The translations under genes were made by a program, and so were the position numbers. Source: Duganella radicis (GTDB lineage Bacteria; Pseudomonadota; Gammaproteobacteria; Burkholderiales; Burkholderiaceae_D). Taken from it: DNA of 64,000 bases. Numbering within the stretch: position 1 is the first letter of the stretch; each line of letters opens with the position of its first letter. Below, piece by piece: positions 53,765-61,708 of the stretch. The notes beneath the pieces are model-generated. The model saw only the letters and a program-made list of their open reading frames with translations, had not been told where the DNA came from and did no database searches. The DNA lies in the NCBI RefSeq assembly GCF_009720825.1, contig NZ_WNKY01000019.1, positions 1-64,000 on the forward strand. The letters are read 5' to 3'.

Positions 53765-54007
53765 TTACTTCGAAGCAGCAGGAGCCGAAGCAGCTGGTGC
53801 TGGAGCAGCAGCGGCGTCCGAAGCGGCTGGAGCAGCAGCGGCTGGAGCAGCAGCGTCAGCTGCTGGAGCGGCTGGAGCAGCAGCTGGAGCTGGAGCAGCA
53901 GCTTCTGGAGCAGCTACTGGAGCTGGAGCGGCAGGAGCTTCTTCTTTTTTCGAGCAAGCAGCCAGAGCAACAGCCAGCAGGGAGGCGATCAGCAGGGATT
54001 TTTTCAT
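53765..54007 (-). CDS. Ala/Pro-rich small lipoprotein
   Basis: An 80-residue lipoprotein. The signal peptide MKKSLLIASLLAVALAAC ends in the lipobox LAAC. After SKKEE the mature part is almost only Ala and Pro with a few Asp, Ser and Val, in short repeats such as APAPVAAPEAAAPAP. This is probably an extended, flexible envelope protein rather than an enzyme. The DNA is a run of GCA/GCC/GCT triplet repeats, prone to length change. The ATG is preceded by AAGGAAAA. Its upstream region is a 294-base AT-rich stretch. Such proteins are frequent in Oxalobacteraceae, with no assigned role. Confidence 0.75.
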   Translation of the reverse strand: MKKSLLIASLLAVALAACSKKEEAPAAPAPVAAPEAAAPAPAAAPAAPAADAAAPAAAAPAASDAAAAPAPAASAPAASK

Positions 54008-54301
54008 GGGTTTTCCTTAGTTAATTCAAAATTAAACACAGTGTTGCGATTAATAATTACCGGTAATTATCGCTCATTAGGTCGTCCTCGAAGGCTTTCG
54101 TACCTGAAAAGGTGCCTACTAGACAACGGAAACTTCCTAGCCGAATATTATAGCGATTTTTAGTGCATCGCAATAGTTCCACAAGCCTAACGCATAACTA
54201 TTTTGCGATATCGCAACATTTCGTTTACGACTCGACTTGCGTCTATGTACCGCTAACTACCAGTGACCGCATCGAACTTCCGCATTTTACCCAAAACCGG
54301 C
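54008..54301. other. AT-rich intergenic region with palindromes
   Basis: No credible gene is found in these 294 bases, and the base composition is much lower in GC than the surroundings. It holds the palindromes ATAATTACCGGTAATTAT (54053-54070) and TGCGATATCGCA (54204-54215), further copies of the TGCGAT/ATCGCA motif near 54045 and 54167, and a hairpin ACCT-GAAA-AGGT near 54105. It is the upstream region of the Ala-rich lipoprotein and may contain its operators or a small RNA. Confidence 0.4.
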
Positions 54302-54778
54302 TCATAATCCAGTTGAGTTTGCATATAAACCGGGTCCGGATTCTATCCAAATTGTAAGGAAACGTTCCAAACTGGTTTGCAAGTCATTTGGTCCGTCAAA
54401 AACCGCTTCTCCGCGGAAATGATCGGAGTGAAAACGGCGCACAATATCGCGCTGATCGGCGATACAGAAGGAATCGGTCAACTGGCGTAATTGCTGGCTG
54501 GTGCGGCGTACTTCGATCAAGTGGCCGTAATCCTTTAGCAAACGCAGGAAACGCGGCGCGTCGCGCTCGACCGCGCGGCCGTCGTGGCCCACCATTTGCA
54601 GGCGGCCGCCGGCGTGCAGGAAGCGCCGCAACTGGGCGTCGGTGGCAGCGCTGCCCAGTTCCCAGATGGCGAAATCCGGATCGAACATTTGCAGCGTCTG
54701 CCCGGCGCGCGCGAGGCAACTGGCCAGGTGCTGCTGAAATTCCGCCCGCGTGGTGAAGGGAATGACCAGTCTGTCCAT
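54302..54778 (-). CDS. hypothetical protein downstream of roxA
   Basis: A 158-residue protein of unknown function, probably of a DUF7931-like group: RLVIPFTTRAEFQQHLASCL near the start, then a FDPDFAIWELGS segment and DSFCIADQRDIVRRFHSDHF. The pattern FDPDF...LRRFL resembles a phospholipase D-like half domain but lacks HxK motifs, so an enzymatic role is doubtful. The ATG at 54778 has GGGAGG seven bases upstream. It starts 18 bases after the roxA stop on the same strand and is probably co-transcribed. The low-GC 3' end suggests a boundary here. Confidence 0.7.
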   Translation of the reverse strand: MDRLVIPFTTRAEFQQHLASCLARAGQTLQMFDPDFAIWELGSAATDAQLRRFLHAGGRLQMVGHDGRAVERDAPRFLRLLKDYGHLIEVRRTSQQLRQLTDSFCIADQRDIVRRFHSDHFRGEAVFDGPNDLQTSLERFLTIWIESGPGLYANSTGL

Positions 54779-54796
54779 ATTGCCTCCCAATGAAAA

Positions 54797-55918
54797 TCAG
54801 CCGAGCTCGACCCAGCCGTCCTGATACCAGGTGTACAGCGCTTCCAGCACATCGTCCGAGGCGGCGGCGAATTCGTCGGCCTCCAGGCGGCGGTTGTTGG
54901 CCAGCAGCTCCAGCGTGACCTTGTCGGCCTTGCCGACGCCGAACGATTCGCCGTTGATGAACACGTTCTTGCCACGGTACAGCATTTGCGTCTTGGCCGA
55001 CAGCGACAGGCCTTTTTTCATGACCGCCTCGCCGAACTTGCCGACCGTGAGCGGCTTGGCCGGGCCGGTGAAGAACACATTATGCTTGGGCGTGGACATG
55101 TATTCGCCAAAGAAGATGGTGATGTCTTCCTCGGTGAAGCGCACCTTGTTCAGCTCCTCGGTCAGCGCGGCCAGCATCTGGCGCGGGATCTCGGCCGGCT
55201 TGTTGGTCGGCTCCAGCTCCGGATCGGCGTAGCGGCCCGGCAAGTCGATGGAATCGGCCATGAATTGCAGGAAGTTCTCGCCCAGTTCCTGGTACGAAGG
55301 GGAGCGGAAACCGATCGAGTAGGTCTGGCAATCGCCGATGGCCACGCCGTCGTGCGCGTAGTGCGGCGGCAGGTAGAGCATGTCGCCGGGATTGAGCACG
55401 AACTCTTCTTCCGGCTGGAAGTTGGCCAGGATTTTCAGCGGCAGGCCGTCGATCAGCGACAGGTCTTTCTGCGCGCTGATTTTCCAGCGGCGCTGGCCCT
55501 GCGCTTGCAGCAGGAACACGTCGTAAGAATCGAAGTGCGGACCGACGCCGCCGCCATCGGTGGCAAAACTGACCATCAGGTCGTCCAGGCGGGCGTCGGG
55601 GATGAAGCGGAACTGGCGCAGCAGCGCGTCGGCCTTGGCGTCGAACAGGTTGACGCCCTGCACCAGCATGGTCCATTCCTTCCGCTCGCGCGATGGCAGG
55701 CTTTCCAGCGGGCCGTGCTGCATCGAGCATTCGCCGTCGAAGCCGGTGACCAGGCGCGATTCCGCGTGATTGGTCGAGGCCAGCTTGGCCAGCGCGTCAA
55801 AGCTCAGCAGCGGCTTGAAGCCGGGAATGGCGTTGCGGATCAGGAGTGGCTTCTTATGCCAGTAGTCGCGCAGGAATTGCGCGGGCGTGATGTCGCCGAG
55901 GAGGGGTAATTTTTTCAT
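54797..55918 (-). CDS. roxA: ribosomal protein L16 arginine hydroxylase RoxA (YcfD-type cupin)
   Basis: A 373-residue JmjC-like 2-oxoglutarate/Fe(II) oxygenase. The iron-binding HxD is in GPHFDSYDVFLLQ (about residues 125-130), and the distal His in YLPPHYAHDGVAIGD. The start PLLGDITPAQFLRDYWHKKP is typical of YcfD, which hydroxylates an arginine of ribosomal protein uL16. The winged C-terminal domain is present. It is divergent from slyD and shares an 81-base promoter region with it. Confidence 0.9.
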   Translation of the reverse strand: MKKLPLLGDITPAQFLRDYWHKKPLLIRNAIPGFKPLLSFDALAKLASTNHAESRLVTGFDGECSMQHGPLESLPSRERKEWTMLVQGVNLFDAKADALLRQFRFIPDARLDDLMVSFATDGGGVGPHFDSYDVFLLQAQGQRRWKISAQKDLSLIDGLPLKILANFQPEEEFVLNPGDMLYLPPHYAHDGVAIGDCQTYSIGFRSPSYQELGENFLQFMADSIDLPGRYADPELEPTNKPAEIPRQMLAALTEELNKVRFTEEDITIFFGEYMSTPKHNVFFTGPAKPLTVGKFGEAVMKKGLSLSAKTQMLYRGKNVFINGESFGVGKADKVTLELLANNRRLEADEFAAASDDVLEALYTWYQDGWVELG

Positions 55919-55999
55919 ACGCCATTATAACCAGTCCTCGGCGGGGCCAGTCTGCGATCCAAGGTATAATCCGGGGTTAATTATGAAAGGATGCATACC

Positions 56000-56545
56000 A
56001 TGAAGATTGCCAAGAACACGGTCGTGACTGTGAATTACAAACTGTCCGATGCCCAGGACAATCTGATCGAAGACGGCCGTCAACCGATGGTTTACCTGCA
56101 CGGTGGCTACGAGAACACCCTGCCAAAAATCGAAGAAGAACTGGATGGCAAGGAAGTCGGCTACTCGTCCATCATCCAGATCGAACCGGAAGACGCGTTC
56201 GGCGACTACGACGCTTCGCTGGTCAAGGTGGAAGACCGCAAGCGCCTGCCGGAGCCACTGGAAGTCGGCATGCAGTTCGAAGGCATGCCGGACGGCGAAG
56301 CTGGTGAAGAAGAAGCCATGATCTTCACCGTGACTGACATCGCCGACGACAAGGTGGTCCTGGACGGCAACCACCCGCTGGCCGGCATGGCCCTGCGCTT
56401 CTCGCTGAACGTGGTGGATGTGCGCGAAGCCACCGATGAAGAAATCGCCCACGGCCACGTGCACGGCGCCCACGGCCATCACCACGATGACGAAGATGAT
56501 GAAGGCGAAGAGGGCGATCACGTCGCCATCCACCCGATTCACTAA
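56000..56545 (+). CDS. slyD: FKBP-type peptidyl-prolyl isomerase SlyD
   Basis: A 181-residue metal-binding prolyl isomerase and chaperone. The FKBP domain starts VTVNYKLSDAQDNLIEDG, with the insert-in-flap chaperone domain (about residues 70-128). The C-terminal tail is rich in His and acidic residues (HGHVHGAHGHHHDDEDDE), the nickel-binding region used in hydrogenase maturation and nickel storage in other bacteria. The ATG at 56000 has AAAGGA about ten bases upstream; an earlier ATG at 55991 is too close to it. A TATAAT -10 is at 55965-55970. Confidence 0.95.
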   Translation: MKIAKNTVVTVNYKLSDAQDNLIEDGRQPMVYLHGGYENTLPKIEEELDGKEVGYSSIIQIEPEDAFGDYDASLVKVEDRKRLPEPLEVGMQFEGMPDGEAGEEEAMIFTVTDIADDKVVLDGNHPLAGMALRFSLNVVDVREATDEEIAHGHVHGAHGHHHDDEDDEGEEGDHVAIHPIH

Positions 56546-56551
56546 GCGCTT

Positions 56552-57544
56552 TTACTGCGGCGCTTCGGCGCTGCCGCTCTTGATGGTGAACAGGGCGGCG
56601 GCGCCGGGCGTGACGCGTACCTCGGCCCAATCGGCGGCCATATGCAGATGTCCCACATTGTCGCGCCATTGAATGGCCGGCTCTCCCGCAGCACCGCGCT
56701 GCGCGTCAATCAGCAGCACCTTCCCCTTGTACTTCTCGGCCAGCGCGCGGATTTGCTTGCGCACTTCGGCAAAGCCATCCTGTTTGGTCTGGAAGCTGGA
56801 CAGCAGCGAAAAGCCTTCTTCCGCCGTCACGCGCGGGTCGCCATCCGAGAACAGCACGATGCCATGCATCTTCTGCCGCGCGGCCAGCGTGAACAAGCGA
56901 TGCAGCCATGCGCGGTTGGCCACCAGGCGGTCTTCGTACTCGCTGTTGCGGCCTGCCTCGGCGCGATAGTGGTTGTTGTTGGCGGGGAGATTGATGGTGG
57001 CGAACAGCACCTTGCCATACTCCCAGTGCGCGTTCTCCGCATAACTGCGAAACTTGGCGGTGGACGACATGCGGGTGACGCCGATGTGGCGCGCGCCCAG
57101 CGATTCGCCATCGACGTAAAACAGTTCGCGCAAGCGGTTCAGTCGCTCGATGGCGTTGGAGCGGCCGGCGGAGTTCAGGCATGCGGTCCAGTCGCTGCCG
57201 GCCAGCGAGACGATCATCGGCTGCGGCGATTCGTTGAGCAGCGCATGGCGCTGGGCATACAGCTTGTCGCTGCATGGCTCGCTGGCTGCCTTGATGCCGG
57301 TGGCGACCACGAAGGCGGGATCGCCTTGCGTCGCGTCGCCGATGGCGCGCTTGAGTGCGGCCTCGTCGCGGTCGTGCTGCAAAGGGTGGCCGATCACGGC
57401 GAACTGAAAGCCACGCGCGGCTTGCGCCGCGCCGCTGGCCGGCGCCGCGTACACCGCCGATGCGGCGTGCGCCAACGCCATGGCCGCTGCCAGCGTCCTG
57501 GCGGCGGCCAGCGGCAAACGGCGATGGCGCGCGGTGCGCATCAT
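56552..57544 (-). CDS. exported protein with degenerate metallophosphatase-like fold
   Basis: A 330-residue protein with a signal-like N terminus (PLAAARTLAAAMALAHAASA). The order of segments (FAVIGHP, PAFVVATGIKAAS, MIVSLAGSDWTAC, VLFATINLPANNNHY, GIVLFSDGDPRV) resembles a calcineurin-like phosphoesterase: GD replaced by GH, GNHD by GSDWT. The usual Asp/His/Asn metal ligands are therefore mostly missing, so it may be a non-catalytic binding protein. This is inference. Its ATG overlaps the mutS stop by 4 bases, so it is translated after mutS, although the two functions seem unrelated. It converges on slyD. Confidence 0.6.
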   Translation of the reverse strand: MMRTARHRRLPLAAARTLAAAMALAHAASAVYAAPASGAAQAARGFQFAVIGHPLQHDRDEAALKRAIGDATQGDPAFVVATGIKAASEPCSDKLYAQRHALLNESPQPMIVSLAGSDWTACLNSAGRSNAIERLNRLRELFYVDGESLGARHIGVTRMSSTAKFRSYAENAHWEYGKVLFATINLPANNNHYRAEAGRNSEYEDRLVANRAWLHRLFTLAARQKMHGIVLFSDGDPRVTAEEGFSLLSSFQTKQDGFAEVRKQIRALAEKYKGKVLLIDAQRGAAGEPAIQWRDNVGHLHMAADWAEVRVTPGAAALFTIKSGSAEAPQ

Positions 57545-60219
57545 GCCTGAGCCGACTGGGTCAGGCGCTTCAACTGGTACAAGCGGTCCAGCGCTTCGCG
57601 CGGCGTCAGCGCATCCGGATCAAGCTCGTCGAGCGCGTCGAGCAGCTCGCGCATGGCCGGACTGGTGGCCGGCGCTGGCGCTTCGACCTCTTCGTCGTTG
57701 GCATCGACCGATGGTGCGGCAAACAAGTCCAGCTGCGGCGTGGCGTCCAGCGCCTGCGCTTCCAGGCGCGCCAGATGCTTGCGCGCCGCCTTGATCACCG
57801 GCTGCGGCACGCCGGCCAGCTGCGCCACTTGCAGACCATAGCTCTGCGACGCCGGGCCTTCCTGCACCGCGTGCAGGAACACGATGGTGTCCTTGTGCTC
57901 CACCGCCGACAAGTGCACATTGCTGGCGCTGGGATGGCTCTCCGGCAGCTGCGTCAACTCGAAGTAGTGGGTGGCGAACAGCGAGAAACTGCGGCTGGTC
58001 TCGATCAGGTGACGCGCAATCGCCCACGCCAGCGCCAGGCCGTCGAAGGTCGAGGTGCCGCGGCCGATTTCGTCCATCAGCACCAGCGAGTGTTCGGTGG
58101 CGCCGTTCAGGATGGCGGCGGCTTCGGTCATCTCCACCATGAAGGTCGAACGGCCGCCGGCCAGATCGTCGGTGGCGCCGATGCGGGTGAAGATGCGGTC
58201 GATCGGACCGATCACCGCGCTCTGCGCCGGCACGTAGCTGCCCATGTAAGCCAGCAGCGTGATCAAGGCCACCTGACGCATGAAGGTCGACTTACCGCCC
58301 ATGTTAGGACCGGTAATCAGCAACAGGCGGCGTTCGTCGACGAAGCGGCAATCGTTGGCGATGAAGCGCTCGATCTGGTTCTCCACCACGGGATGGCGGC
58401 CTTCCTTGATATTGAGGCATGGCGTATCCACGAGCTCCGGCGCGCACCAGTTGTGGCGCAGTGCGTGGTCGGTGAGGGCGGTCAGCGTGTCCAGTTGCGC
58501 CAGCGCCTTAGCGATGGATTGCAAGGTGCCGATGAACGGCGCCAGATCGCCCAGCAACTGATCGTACAGCATCTTCTCGCGCGCGAGGGCGCGGTCCTGC
58601 GCCGACAGCGCCTTGTCTTCAAAGGCTTTCAGTTCCGGCGTGATGTAGCGCTCGCAGTTCTTTAACGTCTGACGGCGGCGGTAATCGTCCGGCACCTTGT
58701 CGGCCTGCCCGTTGGTGACTTCAATGTAGAAGCCGTGCACCTTGTTGTACTCCACGCGCAGATTGGCGATGCCGGTGCGGGCGCGTTCGCGCGTTTCCAG
58801 ATCCACCAGATACTGGCCGGCGTTTTCCGACAGGCCACGCAGCTCGTCCAGCTCCGCATCGAAACCGCGCGCGATCACGCCGCCGTCGCGCACCATCACC
58901 GACGGCTCCGGCATCACCGCGCGTTGCAGCAGATCGAGGCAGCCTTCCGGCGTCGCCAGATCGGCGTGAATGCCAGCCAGCAGGCCATGCGCATCGGTCA
59001 GCGTGCGCTGCATGCCGTGACGCAGCGCAGGCAACTGCGTCAAGCCATCGCGCAGACTGGCCAGATCGCGCGGGCGCGCCGACAGCAGCGCGATGCGGGT
59101 GGTGATGCGTTCAATGTCCGGCACCTGCGCCAGCGTGTGCGACAGCGAGCCGGTGGCATCGGCCTGCGCCAGCGCGGCGATGGCTTCGTGACGCGCGCGG
59201 GCCACGCGCTGATCGCGGCGCGCGTGATGCAGCCAGTGACGCAGCAGGCGCGAACCCATGGCGGTGCGGCAGTGATCCAGCAGCGAGAACAACGTCGGCG
59301 ATTCCTGGCCGCGTATGGTCTCGGTCAGTTCCAGATTGCGGCGGGTGGCGGCATCGAGGCCGATGAATTCATTTTCGGTTTCGGTGGTCAGCGTGCGCAC
59401 GTGCTGCAGGCCGCGACCTTGCGTCGACTGCGCGTAACGCAGCAGCGCGCCGGCCGCCCCGAACGCGGCGCCCAAACCATCGGCGCCAAAACCGGTCAGC
59501 GTGGACACGGCCAATTGATCCAGCAGCGCCTTGTGGCCGCTGACCACATCGAAGTGCCACTCCGGCACATGGTTCACGTGACAGGCGGTGTATTCCTCAA
59601 ACAGCTCGCCGTTATCGCCGCGCAGGATCTCGGCTGGCGAGATGCGCTCCAGTTCCTGCTGGATGCGCGAGTTGACCGTGTGCGCATCGCCCGAGAACTC
59701 CATCAAACGCAGCGCGCCGCTGGCCAGCGACAGCCACGCCAGACCGGCGGTGGCCACCTTGCGCTGGCTCATCACGCACAGCGCAAGTAGCGGGCGTTCC
59801 GATTTCTCCGGCAGCAGATCGGCGTCGGTCAGCGTACCGGGCGTCACCACGCGCATCACCTTGCGCTCGACCGGCCCCTTGCTGGTGGCGGGATCGCCGA
59901 TCTGTTCACAGATGGCGCAGGACTCGCCGACCTTCACCAGCTTGGCCAGATAACCTTCCAGCGAGTGGAACGGCACCCCCGCCATCTTGATCGGCTGCCC
60001 GCCCGACGACCCGCGCGCGGTCAGCGTAATGCCGAGCAAACGCGAAGCCTTTTCCGCGTCCTCGAAGAACAACTCATAGAAATCGCCCATGCGATAAAAG
60101 ACCAGCATGTCCGGGTGCTGATTCTTGATGCTGAGGTACTGCTGCATCATCGGCGTGAGCTTTTCGGCGGGGCTGTTCTTGACGGCGGCGGCGTTGATTT
60201 CGTTCGGGACGGTGGTCAT
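57541..60219 (-). CDS. mutS: DNA mismatch repair protein MutS
   Basis: An 892-residue MutS, which recognises mismatches and starts repair with MutL. The N-terminal mismatch-binding motif is GDFYELF, including the Phe-x-Glu pair. The C-terminal ATPase shows Walker A GPNMGGKST, the signature STFMVEMTE, Walker B LVLMDEIGRGTSTFDG and the family His in ATHYFEL. Length is as expected. The C terminus ends with the tetramerisation helix region (LYQLKRLTQ). It lies at the edge of an accessory-looking region on its 5' side. Confidence 0.97.
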   Translation of the reverse strand: MTTVPNEINAAAVKNSPAEKLTPMMQQYLSIKNQHPDMLVFYRMGDFYELFFEDAEKASRLLGITLTARGSSGGQPIKMAGVPFHSLEGYLAKLVKVGESCAICEQIGDPATSKGPVERKVMRVVTPGTLTDADLLPEKSERPLLALCVMSQRKVATAGLAWLSLASGALRLMEFSGDAHTVNSRIQQELERISPAEILRGDNGELFEEYTACHVNHVPEWHFDVVSGHKALLDQLAVSTLTGFGADGLGAAFGAAGALLRYAQSTQGRGLQHVRTLTTETENEFIGLDAATRRNLELTETIRGQESPTLFSLLDHCRTAMGSRLLRHWLHHARRDQRVARARHEAIAALAQADATGSLSHTLAQVPDIERITTRIALLSARPRDLASLRDGLTQLPALRHGMQRTLTDAHGLLAGIHADLATPEGCLDLLQRAVMPEPSVMVRDGGVIARGFDAELDELRGLSENAGQYLVDLETRERARTGIANLRVEYNKVHGFYIEVTNGQADKVPDDYRRRQTLKNCERYITPELKAFEDKALSAQDRALAREKMLYDQLLGDLAPFIGTLQSIAKALAQLDTLTALTDHALRHNWCAPELVDTPCLNIKEGRHPVVENQIERFIANDCRFVDERRLLLITGPNMGGKSTFMRQVALITLLAYMGSYVPAQSAVIGPIDRIFTRIGATDDLAGGRSTFMVEMTEAAAILNGATEHSLVLMDEIGRGTSTFDGLALAWAIARHLIETSRSFSLFATHYFELTQLPESHPSASNVHLSAVEHKDTIVFLHAVQEGPASQSYGLQVAQLAGVPQPVIKAARKHLARLEAQALDATPQLDLFAAPSVDANDEEVEAPAPATSPAMRELLDALDELDPDALTPREALDRLYQLKRLTQSAQA

Positions 60220-60274
60220 TGGTTCTGGAAATATGGTGCAATAATTAACCCGTCATTTTACCGCTTTCGGCCGT

Positions 60275-60324
60275 GCTACTGGTGAAATCGTGTCGCCATC
60301 CTGATCAGAGTGAGCTGGACTGGT
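60275..60324. repeat. copy 1 of a repeated upstream sequence
   Basis: This 50-base stretch aligns without gaps to 61492-61541, with 33 identical positions (66%), beginning with an identical GCTACTGGT. Each copy is followed within about 60 bases by a short open frame with a similar start (MKKTDIGLED and MRKSEIGVEI). The two copies are probably paralogous upstream regions in the accessory segment. Confidence 0.5.
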
Positions 60325-60329
60325 TCAGA

Positions 60330-60419
60330 ATGGATGCGGAAATGAAGAAAACTGATATCGGCCTGGAGGACCCCCAGCGATTGCGCGAAATCATCGTTAC
60401 AAGTTGGCTTCCGGCATAA
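60330..60419 (+). CDS. possible 29-residue peptide, remnant or small protein
   Basis: A short frame, MDAEMKKTDIGLEDPQRLRE and ten more residues, ends with TAA 60 bases before the muramidase gene. Its part MKKTDIGLED resembles the start of another small frame at 61595 (MRKSEIGVEI), and the sequences upstream of both are related. No good ribosome binding site is seen here. It may be the remains of a duplicated gene rather than a functional peptide. Confidence 0.25.
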   Translation: MDAEMKKTDIGLEDPQRLREIIVTSWLPA

Positions 60420-60479
60420 AGTGGCACCTCCGCAGAGGATATTTCCCTCGCGGCACATTCTATTTTCCCGGAGACCGCT

Positions 60480-61004
60480 ATGCAAGACGAGGCATCGAAA
60501 GCTCAGGCAGATAACTCAAAACTGAAAATGAGTCCCAGCGCGAGAACGCGTATGCGCCAAAGAGAAACTGCCCAATATCGTTATTACGACGATGGCGGCC
60601 CCGGCCGTGGAAACTGCACATGGGGCATCGGAACCCTCGCTCATCGTGGACCATGCACTACCGAAGAGCTGACGCGTCCGGTCACACCAGAACGAGTTGA
60701 GACAACCTTTTCCGAAAAAGTGGCGGACGCCGAACGTGTTGTTCGCAAGCGTGTAACGAATCAGGCACTCAGTCAGGCGCAATTCGATGCTCTGGTAAGT
60801 TTTACCTTCAACGCTGGTCAGCGCGGGGCTGAAAGCGTCCTCGCCAAAGTGGACAGAGGGGATTTCAGAGGCGCAGCGGCTGGAATGTCGCGAACGATCT
60901 ATATGACAGTCCGTACAAAGAAAGGGAATCGGCGCGTGGTGGCTCGTGGGCTGATTTCGCGCAGGGCGGAGGAAAGTGCACCTTTCCGTGCGACGGGGCA
61001 ATGA
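60480..61004 (+). CDS. GH24 (T4-type) lysozyme / muramidase
   Basis: A 174-residue glycoside hydrolase family 24 protein. The catalytic triad of T4 lysozyme is recognisable as Glu29, Asp38 and Thr47, in RQRETAQYRYYDDGG and NCTWGIGT; a small insert separates Asp and Thr. The later conserved segments LSQAQFDALVSFTFNAG and RRAEE are also present. It cleaves peptidoglycan glycan strands. There is no signal peptide, so export needs a holin, a secretion system or lysis. The ATG has GGAGA six bases upstream. A small secreted protein follows after 24 bases. No phage structural genes or secretion genes are nearby. Confidence 0.85.
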   Translation: MQDEASKAQADNSKLKMSPSARTRMRQRETAQYRYYDDGGPGRGNCTWGIGTLAHRGPCTTEELTRPVTPERVETTFSEKVADAERVVRKRVTNQALSQAQFDALVSFTFNAGQRGAESVLAKVDRGDFRGAAAGMSRTIYMTVRTKKGNRRVVARGLISRRAEESAPFRATGQ

Positions 61005-61028
61005 TCGGCGTAGTAGAGGAGAACGGAC

Positions 61029-61469
61029 ATGAAACATCTTGATTTGCTTCGCCAATTATGCCGAATCGCGCTTATCGCATGGGTTTTCCTGATAGGCACC
61101 AACGCTGCTAGCGCGGCGGACAATTCTGACATCTATGGACGCTGGCGTATCACCAAAGTCCTCGGTGCGGCCGACGTTACTGCCATGTCGGACAAACAGG
61201 CGCGCGCGCTGATTGGTAAGGCGGTGGTGATTGAACCCAACGTCTTTGTCTTCAACGGTGAAAAATGCGATGCGCCTGGCTATAAGCGAACCAGCCAGGA
61301 CTTGATCTTGTCGTTCCGGGAGGAGGGACATGCCAGTTCCGCCAAAATGGGCCTGCCCGATCCAGTGACTTCCATTGACGCTGGCTGCACCCATATTTTT
61401 CTTAAGAAGCCTCAAGTTCTCGTGATCCACTGGGATGGTTTTTACTTTGACGCGGTGAGGCAACGTTAG
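61029..61469 (+). CDS. small secreted protein downstream of the muramidase
   Basis: A 146-residue protein with a signal peptide (RIALIAWVFLIGTNAASA). The mature part has segments SDIYGRWRITKVLGAADVT and VVIEPNVFVFNGEKCDAPGY, suggesting a lipocalin-like or small beta-rich fold, and two Cys that could form a disulfide. I do not recognise the family. The gene starts 24 bases after the muramidase, with GGAG upstream of the ATG. An exported partner next to a peptidoglycan hydrolase that lacks a signal peptide recalls effector-immunity or lysozyme-inhibitor pairs; this is inference only. Confidence 0.75.
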   Translation: MKHLDLLRQLCRIALIAWVFLIGTNAASAADNSDIYGRWRITKVLGAADVTAMSDKQARALIGKAVVIEPNVFVFNGEKCDAPGYKRTSQDLILSFREEGHASSAKMGLPDPVTSIDAGCTHIFLKKPQVLVIHWDGFYFDAVRQR

Positions 61470-61491
61470 CTGGCCGCTGAAATACGGCAGC

Positions 61492-61541
61492 GCTACTGGT
61501 TAAAACGCACCGCCGATCCGACCGGAGTACACTGGGGCGGT
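61492..61541. repeat. copy 2 of a repeated upstream sequence
   Basis: It aligns without gaps to 60275-60324 at 33 of 50 positions. Both copies precede short frames of similar start. Confidence 0.5.
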
Positions 61542-61594
61542 AAAAATGAGCATTAAAGACTTGTTGCGCGGACATCAAGGCGTAGGAGCAAGCG

Positions 61595-61708
61595 ATGAGG
61601 AAATCTGAAATCGGAGTCGAAATCGTCAAGGGAAAATGGCAGGCTGCCAGCCATGCGGAGCGAGAGCAGATCCTCCATGCATCCCAAAGCCGCACCTCGT
61701 CAAAATGA
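61595..61708 (+). CDS. possible 37-residue protein
   Basis: A short frame begins MRKSEIGVEIVKGKWQAASH and continues with AEREQILHASQSRTSSK. AGGAG lies six bases before the ATG, which supports translation. The charged helical composition fits a small soluble protein or the first part of a larger, now broken one. The start resembles that of the small frame at 60330. No family is recognised. Confidence 0.35.
   Translation: MRKSEIGVEIVKGKWQAASHAEREQILHASQSRTSSK

Noticed and set aside
53797..54024. A plus-strand frame made of Leu-Glu-Gln repeats
   Set aside because: It is the complement of the triplet repeats in the Ala-rich lipoprotein gene, which has a signal peptide, a lipobox and a ribosome binding site on the other strand.
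54163..54357. A 64-residue frame in the AT-rich intergenic region
   Set aside because: No binding site, no recognisable pattern, and it runs into the end of the convergent gene.
60480..61004. Prophage lysis cassette
   Set aside because: The lysozyme is phage-like, but there is no holin, spanin, structural or integrase gene and no attachment site nearby.
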